Source: CAYSUS01 sp964434165 (lineage in GTDB: Bacteria > Planctomycetota > Planctomycetia > Pirellulales > Thermoguttaceae). Taken from it: DNA of 64,000 nucleotides. The notes beneath the pieces were generated by a model. That model was given only the letters and a program-made list of their open reading frames with translations, had not been told where the DNA came from and searched no databases. Shown here in pieces: positions 34,402 through 42,960 of this stretch (positions are counted from its first letter, which is position 1; the number at the start of each line of letters is the position of its first letter). The stretch lies in the NCBI GenBank assembly GCA_964434165.1, contig CAYSUS010000025.1, positions 1-64,000 of the forward strand. Reading direction: 5' to 3'. Position numbers and translations under genes: made by a program.

Positions 34402-34857
34402 ATGGCCAGGTTCAAGTTCCGACTAGCGACGTTGAAGAAGCTCCGCGAGGCGGTGCGCGATCAGCGCCGCGCGTCGCTGGCCGAGGCGCAGCGAGCGGGG
34501 GCCCTCCTGGGCGAGCAGATCGAAGCCCTCCAAAGGACGATCGACACCGCCAGGGAGGGCTGCCGCGAGGCTTCGAGGCCGGGCCAGGTCGATGTGGACC
34601 GCGTGGCGCAGGCCCGCGTCCACGAGATCGTGCTTCGTTCGCAGCAGCACCGCGCGTCGGAAAGCCGCAAGGCGATCGCCGCAGAGGCCGAGGTCCGCCG
34701 CGAGGCGCTGGTCGAGGCCGACCGCGAGGTCCGCGTGCTGGAGAAGCTGGAGGAGAAGCTCTCCGCCCGGCACCGCCGCGAGGAGGAGCGCCGGTTGAAC
34801 CGGCAGCTCGACGAGGCCGCGGGGCGGCGCGCTTCGCCTGAAGAGGAGACGCCGTGA
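34402..34857 (+). CDS. fliJ: Flagellar export stalk protein FliJ
   Basis: 151 residues, nearly all coiled coil. The family start FKFRLATLKKLREAVRDQRR is visible, followed by long heptads to the C-terminus (EKLEEKLSARHRREEERRLN). FliJ is the central stalk of the FliI hexamer. The call rests on this N-terminal motif, length and position between fliI and a MotE-like gene. Confidence 0.88.
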   Translation: MARFKFRLATLKKLREAVRDQRRASLAEAQRAGALLGEQIEALQRTIDTAREGCREASRPGQVDVDRVAQARVHEIVLRSQQHRASESRKAIAAEAEVRREALVEADREVRVLEKLEEKLSARHRREEERRLNRQLDEAAGRRASPEEETP

Positions 34858-35549
34858 TGCGCCGAGTGCTGGCCCTGGCAGCGTCGATCGTCGCGTACTT
34901 CTGCGTGGCCACGTGCATCGCAGAGGCGATCATGGTGGGCTACGTGGTCTCTCAGAAGAACATCGACCGCGAGAAGCTGATGCAGATCATGGCGGTGCTG
35001 CACGGGATCGACCTGACGCGCGTGCAAGGCGCGCCCGAAACCGCGCCGGACGCGCCGCAGGAGCAGGTCTCCCTGGAGCAGATCGCCCAGGCCCGCGCGA
35101 TCCACGTGCGGCATCTCGAACTCCGCGAGCAGGCCCTGAAGGCGGGGCTTGAGCAGCTCCTTTTCGACGAACAGAAGCTGGCCGAGGAGAAGAAGCGGTA
35201 CGACCGCCAGCGGGAGGAGTTCGAAGCCCGGCTCCTGGCTCTCCAGCAGGAAGCCGAGGGAGCCGGCATCTCCGAGCTCACGGCCATCATGGAGAAGATC
35301 AAGTCGCGCCAGGCCAAGGAGCAGATCATGCGCATGCTGGCCGACGACGAGATCGAGGAAGTCGTCACCTTGCTGGCAGGCATGCAGGACACGAAGCGGG
35401 CGAAGATCATCGGGGAGTTCAAGACGCCCGAGGAATCCGCCAAGCTCGCCGAGGTGCTGCGCCGCATTCGGGAGGGCGACCCGTTGTCCGGCCTGGCTGA
35501 AGGCACTCAGGAACAACTGACCCCCGAACCGCCGGCCGTGGGCCCGTGA
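34857..35549 (+). CDS. MotE-like periplasmic/membrane coiled-coil protein
   Basis: 230 residues from ATG 34857, which shares a base with the fliJ stop (TGATG). One N-terminal hydrophobic segment (AASIVAYFCVATCIAEAIMV) acts as signal or anchor. A coiled coil (about 80-145, EQKLAEEKKRYDRQREEFEA) leads to a globular end (SRQAKEQIMRMLADDEIEEV ... KRAKIIGEFKTPEESAKLAE) like the MgtE_N/MotE fold. MotE proteins in other bacteria assist or stabilise stator components; a gene of this kind next to fliJ is typical. Specific function in this lineage is untested. Confidence 0.72.
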   Translation: MRRVLALAASIVAYFCVATCIAEAIMVGYVVSQKNIDREKLMQIMAVLHGIDLTRVQGAPETAPDAPQEQVSLEQIAQARAIHVRHLELREQALKAGLEQLLFDEQKLAEEKKRYDRQREEFEARLLALQQEAEGAGISELTAIMEKIKSRQAKEQIMRMLADDEIEEVVTLLAGMQDTKRAKIIGEFKTPEESAKLAEVLRRIREGDPLSGLAEGTQEQLTPEPPAVGP

Positions 35550-35647
35550 CGGGCCGGGGGCCGCCCGAACAACCCCATTTCCAACCGCAAACCCATCGCA
35601 AATCCGGAACCGCCCTTTCGGGCAAGCCGACCGAGGAGGCATCGTTC

Positions 35648-37216
35648 ATGTCCCAAGTCAACACCGTGGACGGGTCTGTCAGCCCCGCTCCGATTCTTGG
35701 AAACAGGCCGCCGGTCCTGGCTCCCGCCCGCATGGGCATGTTCGAGGAGCAGTTGGACCTGGCCCGCCTGATCGCCGAGAACTCCGCCCGGGCGCAGGCC
35801 CGTTGCGCCGCCCGAGACCGCGACGCGAAAGAGGAACCCCAGGGCAGCTCTGCCGTCTCCGAATCCTCGCGCGCGCCGGAGCTCGAGTCGTCGGACACGC
35901 GTCCGGCCGAAGACGGGCCGGCGGAGCGAGAAGAAGCGGCCGACACGGAGGACCGCGCCACAAGCGATCCGGCGGAGTCCGAGGACGGCGATCGTGGACC
36001 GTCAGGCGACGGTTCGCCGGAGAAGCCCGAGGCGGCCAACGAGTGCGATGACAAGGCGGCCGAATCGCCCCACGTTGAGGCCGCGGAAGTCGAGCAGAGC
36101 GGCGACGCTCGCGACGAGACGGCGGAGGCCCGCGCTCCCGCGCAGCCGACGGAGGATGAGGCCGTCCGTGCCGTTGACGCGCAGGCGGGCGATCCAACGG
36201 CCAAGTCCGAGGATGGCTCGGAGCGGCGCGGGGATTCGTCCGGCAAGGAACCAGCGGCGGCCCAGGGCAAGACGCCTCAGAGCGCGGCGACGACCGGCGA
36301 AACCCCGGCGGACGTCGCCAACGAGGGTCGCAACGGACGGCAACAGCAACCGGCCGAGCGTGAGGTGGCCGCCCGACCCGACGAATCCTCCCACGCCCAG
36401 GCGAGCGAAGCGGCCGAGGAGGAGCAGGTCGAGCTCAAGTTGGGGAAACCGCGCAACGAGGGCCGCCGAGAGAGCAACGCCCGAGTCGGGCAGGACGGCA
36501 ATCAAGCCCGCGTCCCACGGCCGGCTTCCACCCCGACCGAAACGACCGCGCCGTCCAAAGGCCCCGCGCAGCCCGCCGCCACGAGTCAAGCCCCTCAGGC
36601 GGGGCCAGTCGCGGCAGCCGCCGGTCCGCCCGGCGGTGTGTCGGACAACGCCAACCAGGCGAAGTCCGGCCAGCCGAGCACCGCGGTGCAGGAGGGAGCG
36701 GCGCCCCAGTCTCGCGGCGCGCGACCGGGGCCGCGCCAGTCGGCGGCGAACGGGCCGGCGGATCAGCAGGGCGGAATCGATCGCGTGCGCTTCGTGCAGC
36801 GCGTCAGCCGGGCCTTCCAATCGATGCGCGACGGCGGCGGCACGGTGCGGCTGCGCCTGAGCCCTCCCGAGCTTGGCTCGGTTCGCATCGAGCTCAACGT
36901 TCGGCAGGGCGTGATGACGGCGCGCATGGAGGTCGAAAACGCCGCGGCGCGCAACGCGGTCCTCGACAGCCTGCCCCAGCTGCGCGAGCGCCTCGCCCAG
37001 CAGGACATCCGCGTCGAGCGGTTCGACATCGACCTGGCCGGCGGTTCCACCGAGGAGGGACTGCCGCAACGTCCGGGCGACGACACCCCGCGGCAACCGC
37101 GCTTCGCTTCCAGGGCGCGGCAGGCGCCTGCCCGCGGTACGGCACGGGAGGCGCCCGGGACCGCCGAGGCCCCCCAACGCACTGGGGACGCCTCCCAGTT
37201 GAACGTCATCGTTTAG
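35648..37216 (+). CDS. fliK: Flagellar hook-length control protein FliK
   Basis: 522 residues from ATG 35648, which follows GAGGAGG; upstream codons lack a ribosome site. Residues 1-400 form a long, low-complexity, highly charged Glu/Ala/Pro/Arg-rich stretch, the exported ruler part. The C-terminal Flg_hook domain (about 405-475) has GGTVRLRLSPPELGSVRIEL, then MTARMEVENAAARNAVLDSL and LAQQDIRVERFDIDL. FliK measures the hook and switches FlhB to filament export. It lies before flgD and flgE as usual. Confidence 0.9.
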   Translation: MSQVNTVDGSVSPAPILGNRPPVLAPARMGMFEEQLDLARLIAENSARAQARCAARDRDAKEEPQGSSAVSESSRAPELESSDTRPAEDGPAEREEAADTEDRATSDPAESEDGDRGPSGDGSPEKPEAANECDDKAAESPHVEAAEVEQSGDARDETAEARAPAQPTEDEAVRAVDAQAGDPTAKSEDGSERRGDSSGKEPAAAQGKTPQSAATTGETPADVANEGRNGRQQQPAEREVAARPDESSHAQASEAAEEEQVELKLGKPRNEGRRESNARVGQDGNQARVPRPASTPTETTAPSKGPAQPAATSQAPQAGPVAAAAGPPGGVSDNANQAKSGQPSTAVQEGAAPQSRGARPGPRQSAANGPADQQGGIDRVRFVQRVSRAFQSMRDGGGTVRLRLSPPELGSVRIELNVRQGVMTARMEVENAAARNAVLDSLPQLRERLAQQDIRVERFDIDLAGGSTEEGLPQRPGDDTPRQPRFASRARQAPARGTAREAPGTAEAPQRTGDASQLNVIV

Positions 37217-37278
37217 ACCCGCTTGCCCATCCAACGCGCAACCGCTTACGCCCCTCACCGCCCACGGGAGCCAGGATC

Positions 37279-37698
37279 ATGGAATCCACCACAATCAGCG
37301 GCATCCAGAGCCAGCAGTCCACCGAGGTCCCGGGCGCCAGCGGCGGCCTAGCCGATCTGGACCTGGATGCATTTCTCAGTCTGCTCATCACCGAGCTCCA
37401 GAACCAGGATCCGCTGAACCCCATGGAGAACACGGAGATTCTCCAGCAGGTGAGTCAGATCCGCGAAATCCAGACGAACATGAGCATGACCGAGACGTTC
37501 GAGTCGGTCACTCTCGCCCAGAACACGGCGACGGCGGCCAGGCTTCTCGGGCAGACGGTCAAGGCCCTGGACGACCAGGCCGAGGAAGTGACCGGACGCG
37601 TGGATCGCGTGACCATTTCGGACGGCGAGTCGCCCAAGCTCCACGTGGGCGAGCACGTGATCAGCCTGAAGAACGTATCCGAAATCACGACACCGTGA
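37279..37698 (+). CDS. flgD: Flagellar hook-assembly protein FlgD (short form)
   Basis: 139 residues. The FlgD N-terminal core is clear: LDLDAFLSLLITELQNQDPL, NPMENTEILQQVSQIREIQ. Canonical FlgD is about 220 residues and has Ig-like and Tudor-like parts after residue 90; here only a short end resembling one small beta module (RVDRVTISDGESPKLHVGEH) is present. FlgD caps the growing hook and is needed for FlgE polymerisation. Spacing to fliK and flgE fits co-transcription. Confidence 0.9.
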   Translation: MESTTISGIQSQQSTEVPGASGGLADLDLDAFLSLLITELQNQDPLNPMENTEILQQVSQIREIQTNMSMTETFESVTLAQNTATAARLLGQTVKALDDQAEEVTGRVDRVTISDGESPKLHVGEHVISLKNVSEITTP

Positions 37699-37778
37699 GG
37701 CATGGGGCGGGATCCTCCCGCGGGTCCGTCCGCCCCGACGTTCGACAACCGGAACCTTCAAGAGAGAGGAGAGACGAG

Positions 37779-40217
37779 ATGGGTCTAGCATCCGCACTGA
37801 GCACGGCGCTCACCGGGCTGACGGCGGCGGAAACCACAATCGACGTAGTTGGCAACAACCTCGCCAACTCGAACACGGTGGGGTTCAAGGCGTCCGAGGC
37901 GTCGTTCGCCACACAGTTCCTTCAGACGCGCAGCCTGGGGGCCGCGCCCACCGACAACACCGGTGGTACGAACCCCCGGCAGACCGGCCTGGGCACCATG
38001 GTCGCCGACATCACCCCCAACTTCAACCAGGGCACGATCGAGATCAGCTCCAGCCCCACCGATCTGGCCATCCAGGGCAAGGGGTTCTTCATCGTCCAAG
38101 GGACGTCGGGGGAAAACCTCTTCACTCGGAACGGCATCTTCAAGATGAACTCCGACAACGAGATGGTCACGATCACCGGCAACCGCCTGCTGGGGTACAC
38201 CGTGGACGAGAATTTCGAGATCCAGTCCACGACGCTCGAGCCGATCACCATTCCGCTGGGGGCCGCGGCCGTGGCCGAGGCGACGGAGAACGTTTACATG
38301 GAGGGGACCCTCTCCCCGACGGGCGATATCGCCGACACCTCCGAGATCATCCAGACGCAGGTTCTCGGCGACGCGGCGTGGGACGCCCCCGATACGGCGG
38401 GCGCCGGCACCACGGGCGTGCAATCGGCGGTGCCTGCCGGCTCCACGACGCCGGCGCCCGGCGCACCTGCCGGTGGGCTCAACCCGGCGGGAACGTACAC
38501 CTACCGCATCGTCTTCGCGAACGGTCCGATCGGGTCCGACTTCGACACGGAAAGCGCCCCCTCGGTCACCACCGCTCCGCTTACCTTGGCGGGGGCCACC
38601 TCGATCGACCTGGCCAACATCCCCACGGATCCCGGTGGGGATTACACAACACGCCGCATTTACCGGACCGACGCCTCGGGGGCGGGAGACTGGATGTTCG
38701 TCGCGGAGATCCCCGACAACGTCACCACCGCCTACAACGACACCACGGCCGACGCAGCCCTCGGCGCCGCGCTGGACGTCACGACCGCCACGGGCAACTA
38801 CAGCTACTACGTAACGTTCGCCACGGCGCCGGGCGGCCCGGGCAACGGGGACGAGAGCCGTCCCGCTCCGGTCCTCGGTCCGGTCAACGTGGCCAACGGC
38901 CGCGCGCAGCTCCGGGACCTGCCCATTCCAGCGGCGCCTTACGATTACATCCGCATCTACCGCAACCTGGCCACCGATGAGAACTCGTTCCACTTCGTGG
39001 AGGAGATCGACACGCCCACGATCAGCGGCGGATGGACCGACCGCTATGTGGACGCCGACATCAGCGGCAACCCGCCCATCAACCTGGACGGCCCGCCCAT
39101 CAACTACAACACCCTGCTGACGAACCTGCTCCGCCGCGATGGGGCCAACTACCTCAACGTCTTCGAGCTCGGGACGCTCGAGTTCACTGGACGCAAGGGA
39201 GGCCGGTCCCTGGAGATGAAGGAATTCGAGATCACGGCGACGTCCACCGTCCAGGATCTGCTCACGTTCATGGAGGACGCGATGGGCATTCAGAGGCCGC
39301 CCGGACCGGACGCGTCCAACCCGATCCCCAGCGACAGCGTCACCGGATGGCCTCCGGGCGGACGCATCGACGGCAGCCAGATCACGCTGGTGTCCAACAC
39401 GGGCGACCCGAACGCCATCGACATCGGTCTTTCCGGGATGCAACTGGTCACCGCCTCGGGGCAGGAGAACGTCAACATGCCGTTCAGCTCCTCGCAGACC
39501 GCCGTCGGCGAGGGCGCCGTGGCCGACTTCATCGCCTATGACACGCTGGGCATCCCGATCAGCGTGCGAATCACGGCCGCGCTCGAGTCCCGCACCAGCA
39601 CCACCACCGTCTATCGGTGGTACGCCGACTCGCCCGACAACGACCCGACCTCGGGCGTGGAAATCGCGGTGGGAACCGGTCTGATCACCTTCGACGGGGA
39701 GGGGAACTACGTCTCGTCCACGGAAGAAACGGTCTCCATCGACCGTCGCAGCGTGGCCTCGCAGTCGCCGCTGGAGTTCGAACTCGACTTCACCCAGATC
39801 TCCGGGCTATCGACCGACGACAGTTGGATCGCCGTTTCGCGACAGGACGGGTCCGCGCCGGGCGTGCTGACGAGCTTCATCGTGGGCGAGGACGGCGGCG
39901 TCCGCGGCGTGTTCAGCAACGGGATCACCCGCGACCTGGGCCAGCTCATCCTCGCCCGCTTCGGCAACCCGGCTGGCCTGGAGCAGCGTGGGCAGAACCT
40001 CTACGCCGCGGGCGTCAACTCGGGGCTTCCCGTCCAGGGCATCCCCGGCTCGCAGGGGATCGGCGAGATCATCGCGGGCGCCACGGAGCTTTCCAACACC
40101 GACATCGGCAGCAACCTGATCGACCTGATTCTGGCCTCCACGATGTACCGCGGGAACACCCGGGTCATCACCACGTCGCAACAGATGCTCGACGAGCTGC
40201 TTTCGATCCGGCGGTAG
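37779..40217 (+). CDS. flgE: Flagellar hook protein FlgE with two inserted beta-sandwich domains
   Basis: 812 residues, roughly twice the usual 400. The ATG at 37779 follows GAGAGGAGAGACGAG. Conserved ends are intact: N-terminal LTAAETTIDVVGNNLANSNT and GFFIVQGTSG, C-terminal LSNTDIGSNLIDLILASTMY and NTRVITTSQQMLDELL. Between about residues 233 and 440 are two tandem repeats of roughly 100 residues of fibronectin-like character (GTYTYRIVFANG ... TRRIYRTDASGAGDW ... IPDNVTTAYND, then GNYSYYVTFATAPG ... YDYIRIYRNLATDEN). They probably sit on the hook surface. Confidence 0.95.
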   Translation: MGLASALSTALTGLTAAETTIDVVGNNLANSNTVGFKASEASFATQFLQTRSLGAAPTDNTGGTNPRQTGLGTMVADITPNFNQGTIEISSSPTDLAIQGKGFFIVQGTSGENLFTRNGIFKMNSDNEMVTITGNRLLGYTVDENFEIQSTTLEPITIPLGAAAVAEATENVYMEGTLSPTGDIADTSEIIQTQVLGDAAWDAPDTAGAGTTGVQSAVPAGSTTPAPGAPAGGLNPAGTYTYRIVFANGPIGSDFDTESAPSVTTAPLTLAGATSIDLANIPTDPGGDYTTRRIYRTDASGAGDWMFVAEIPDNVTTAYNDTTADAALGAALDVTTATGNYSYYVTFATAPGGPGNGDESRPAPVLGPVNVANGRAQLRDLPIPAAPYDYIRIYRNLATDENSFHFVEEIDTPTISGGWTDRYVDADISGNPPINLDGPPINYNTLLTNLLRRDGANYLNVFELGTLEFTGRKGGRSLEMKEFEITATSTVQDLLTFMEDAMGIQRPPGPDASNPIPSDSVTGWPPGGRIDGSQITLVSNTGDPNAIDIGLSGMQLVTASGQENVNMPFSSSQTAVGEGAVADFIAYDTLGIPISVRITAALESRTSTTTVYRWYADSPDNDPTSGVEIAVGTGLITFDGEGNYVSSTEETVSIDRRSVASQSPLEFELDFTQISGLSTDDSWIAVSRQDGSAPGVLTSFIVGEDGGVRGVFSNGITRDLGQLILARFGNPAGLEQRGQNLYAAGVNSGLPVQGIPGSQGIGEIIAGATELSNTDIGSNLIDLILASTMYRGNTRVITTSQQMLDELLSIRR

Positions 40218-40304
40218 TTGCCGCGACGAGAGCGTCTCGACAAGTCCGCAGAACTACCGTCAATCCTTCACCACGGCCGCGCCGCCCGGCGCGATGCGCG
40301 AACC

Positions 40305-40571
40305 ATGATTCGACTGACGCGCCTGGGCGGCGAGCCGTTCCTGCTCAACGCCGACCTGATCTGCTACGTCGAGGCCCGGCCCGACACGTTTGTTACCTTG
40401 TCCAACGGCGATCGCATCGTGGTCGCGGAATCGATGGACGAGGTCCTCCGTCGGGCGGTCACCTACCAGCAGGCCAAGCACATGGTCCCTGCCCCCCGCG
40501 GAGAGAGACCGTCGCGGCGGGCCGTCGACAAGATGTGCTGCGACCCCGCCGCCGCAACAGGAGAGGACTGA
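40305..40571 (+). CDS. flbD: FlbD family flagellar protein
   Basis: 88 residues from ATG 40305. The family pattern MIRLTRLGGEPFLLNADLIC followed by VEARPDTFVTLSNGDRIVV and a V-E/A-E-S stretch (AESMDEVLRRAVTYQ) is complete; the tail (to GED) is longer than the usual 60-70 residues. FlbD-like proteins lie between flgE and motA in many phyla. Function is not well known. motA starts 3 nt later. Confidence 0.88.
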   Translation: MIRLTRLGGEPFLLNADLICYVEARPDTFVTLSNGDRIVVAESMDEVLRRAVTYQQAKHMVPAPRGERPSRRAVDKMCCDPAAATGED

Positions 40572-40574
40572 CCC

Positions 40575-41351
40575 ATGGATCTTGCAACGGTGATCGGCGT
40601 CCTCGCCGGGTTCGCGGTGATGTTGATTGCCATCCTCATCTCGCCCGGCGCCACGGTCAAGGGCTTCATCGACTACCCGTCGATCATGGTCGTCCTCGGG
40701 GGCGCCACGGCCGCGGTGCTGACTTCTTCGCCCGTGCGGCAGTTCTTCAGCGTCTTTCGCGTCACCAAGAACGTCTTCTTCAACCGGCAGGAGGATTTCT
40801 CCACGATCATCGAGCTGATCGTATCCCTTGCCGAAACGGCCCGCCGCGACGGCCTTCTGGCCCTGGAGGGGCGCCTGGAGGAGATCGACAACCCGTTCAT
40901 CGTCCTCGGCATCCAGATGGCGGTGGACGGCACGCGCCCCGAGGTCATCGAGGACATCATGCGCACGGAGATGGAAGCCGTCGCCACGCGGCATCGCAAC
41001 GGGAAGACCGTCCTCGACCAGTTCGGCAAGTACGGACCCGCCTTCGGGATGATCGGCACGCTGATCGGCCTGATCATCATGCTGGGCAACATGGATGATC
41101 CGGCGGCGATCGGGCCGGGGATGGCCGTCGCGCTTCTGACCACGCTCTACGGGGCCATCATGGCCAACCTGGTGTGCCTGCCGTTCGCCGACAAGCTCGG
41201 GTTCATCAACAAGCACGAGCTGCTGTGCATGGAAATCATCATTCGCGGCATCATGGGGATCCAGTCCGGCGATAACCCCCGCATCATCGAACAGAAGCTG
41301 AATACTTTCGTACCCCCCAACGCCCGCGCCGACTCCGGAAAGGCGGCCTGA
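40575..41351 (+). CDS. motA: Flagellar stator protein MotA
   Basis: 258 residues with four transmembrane helices: about 4-24, 34-52, 151-170 (GMIGTLIGLIIMLGNM) and 180-202 (MAVALLTTLYGAIMANLVCL). The cytoplasmic loop keeps both FliG-facing charges of E. coli MotA at the same numbers (R90 and E98 in ARRDGLLALEGR). The proton-path Pro residues are in PAFGMIG and GPGMAV. Stator ion channel with MotB, encoded 4 nt later. Confidence 0.95.
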   Translation: MDLATVIGVLAGFAVMLIAILISPGATVKGFIDYPSIMVVLGGATAAVLTSSPVRQFFSVFRVTKNVFFNRQEDFSTIIELIVSLAETARRDGLLALEGRLEEIDNPFIVLGIQMAVDGTRPEVIEDIMRTEMEAVATRHRNGKTVLDQFGKYGPAFGMIGTLIGLIIMLGNMDDPAAIGPGMAVALLTTLYGAIMANLVCLPFADKLGFINKHELLCMEIIIRGIMGIQSGDNPRIIEQKLNTFVPPNARADSGKAA

Positions 41352-41355
41352 CCTC

Positions 41356-42126
41356 ATGGCCATCTCCGACGACGACGATGCCCCCGCTGGAGCCCCCATG
41401 TGGGTTCTTACCTACGGCGACATGATGTCGTTGCTGCTGACCTTCTTCATCCTCCTGGTCTCGATGAGCGAGATCCGAACGGAGAGGAAGTTCCAGGCCA
41501 TGATCGAGTCGCTGCGGAGGCGATTCGGTCACGACCTGACGATCATCAGCCCCATCCCGGGGCCGGTGCGACCCCATCAAAACACCACGAAGCTCTCCCA
41601 GGTGGCGGCGATGGGGCGCGCCCGCCGCCTCGACACGATGAACGGCGGCGACCGCGTCCGTGCGCCCGTGGGAGACCATGCCCGCGTCCAGCTCGTGCGG
41701 TCGGGCGGCGACCGGACGCTGGGCGGCCGCGTGGTCTTCTCCGAGGGCAAAGCCGACCTGTCCGCCGAGGACCGCCGCCGCTTGCAGGCGATCGCCAAAG
41801 AGCTGCAGGGCAAGCCCCAGAAGGTCGAAATCCGCGGCCACACGACTCCAAAGCCGCTGCCCCCGGATTCCCCTTTCCGCGATCACTGGGACCTCGCCTA
41901 CGCCCGATGTCACGCCACAATGGAGTTCCTCGTGAAGGACCTCGAAATAAACCGCAAACGCATTACGATCGGAATCGCGGCGGACAACGAGCCGATCGAG
42001 AAGGGCGAGGATCCCGAAAAGCTCAAGGAAAACGCCCGCGTTGAGGTCTTCATGCTCAGCGAACTGGCGGAGGGCATGTCTCCAGGCTCCGCCACGAATC
42101 CAACGCCGGCGGCCGCAAGCCCCTGA
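41356..42126 (+). CDS. motB: Flagellar stator protein MotB
   Basis: 256 residues. A single transmembrane helix has the proton-accepting Asp22 (VLTYGDMMSLLLTFFILLVS). The periplasmic part is an OmpA-like peptidoglycan-binding domain (VEIRGHTTPKPLPPDSPFRD, ARCHATMEFLVKDLEI, NARVEVFML). MotB anchors the stator to the cell wall, implying that this organism has peptidoglycan. Between membrane helix and OmpA domain is a plug region. Confidence 0.93.
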   Translation: MAISDDDDAPAGAPMWVLTYGDMMSLLLTFFILLVSMSEIRTERKFQAMIESLRRRFGHDLTIISPIPGPVRPHQNTTKLSQVAAMGRARRLDTMNGGDRVRAPVGDHARVQLVRSGGDRTLGGRVVFSEGKADLSAEDRRRLQAIAKELQGKPQKVEIRGHTTPKPLPPDSPFRDHWDLAYARCHATMEFLVKDLEINRKRITIGIAADNEPIEKGEDPEKLKENARVEVFMLSELAEGMSPGSATNPTPAAASP

Positions 42127-42287
42127 TCCTGTGGGCTATTCTAGAAATGGAGTGAAACGGTGACCTTTTGCCCCCCCGCGGGGTCCGAGGAGGCACCACC
42201 TCGCTCCTGTCGTGCGCGGACAACCCGTACTTGTTCCGACGGCGCGGACCAAAGCCCGCCGCCGAACCTCAATCCTCATTCTGGGCC

Positions 42288-42866
42288 ATGGCAGACAAAA
42301 CCACCACCGCAGGCAGCGGCCCGGCCCCGGGAGTTGCGCAGCCCGGATCTGGCGGCCTCCTCACCAAAGCGGCGGTCGTCCTGTTTCTAGCGGCCGTCGT
42401 TGGCGCGGAGTGTCTCGTCGTTTATCTGTTCCTTCCGAGCCAGGCGGAGACGGCGGCCATGGCGGGAGTCAATCCCGAAGCAAAACCCACCAAGACCGCC
42501 CCGGATACGCCTCTTGTGCATTTTAGCGAGACCGAAAGCGATGTCCCGCAGGTTGAAGTGGACCTGGGCGAGTTCGCCGTGACCTCGTATCAGCCCGTCT
42601 CCAACACCACGTTGCGTATCGACTTCCATCTTTACGGCACGGTTGCCACCGAACATGAGCAGGAATTCCAGGAGGCCTTGGTGGCCAATGCCCACCGTTT
42701 CCGCGACCAGGTGATCATCACGTTGCGAAGCTCGGAGATCACCGACCTGACCGACGCCGGGTTGGGCTTGATTAAGAGGAAGATTTTAGAGAAAACTAAC
42801 ACGATGCTCGGGAAGCGGTACCTCAAGGCCGTGATCTTCAGCGACTTCTCGTTCATCGAGCAGTGA
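42288..42866 (+). CDS. fliL: Flagellar basal-body-associated protein FliL
   Basis: 192 residues from ATG 42288. One transmembrane helix (about 26-46, TKAAVVLFLAAVVGAECLVV) is followed by a periplasmic domain with the FliL pattern: VEVDLGEFAVTSYQP, TLRIDFHLYGTV, VIITLRSSEITDL and the C-terminal KRYLKAVIFSDFSFIEQ. FliL forms a ring around the stator and raises motor output. In a 161-nt gap after motB no gene is seen. Confidence 0.88.
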   Translation: MADKTTTAGSGPAPGVAQPGSGGLLTKAAVVLFLAAVVGAECLVVYLFLPSQAETAAMAGVNPEAKPTKTAPDTPLVHFSETESDVPQVEVDLGEFAVTSYQPVSNTTLRIDFHLYGTVATEHEQEFQEALVANAHRFRDQVIITLRSSEITDLTDAGLGLIKRKILEKTNTMLGKRYLKAVIFSDFSFIEQ

Positions 42867-42960
42867 ACGGGGCGAGCCCACCCCCCGTTAGCCCGCCCTT
42901 CACTCCTCACCCGTAATACTCTCTGGCTGGCAGGGATGCCGCTTCGGGGAATGGATTCCG

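Noticed and set aside
42928..42942. TGGCAGGGATGCCGC upstream of fliN, sigma-54-like with 12-nt spacing
   Set aside because: The -12 element lacks TT, and the transcript would start within about 10 nt of the fliN ATG.
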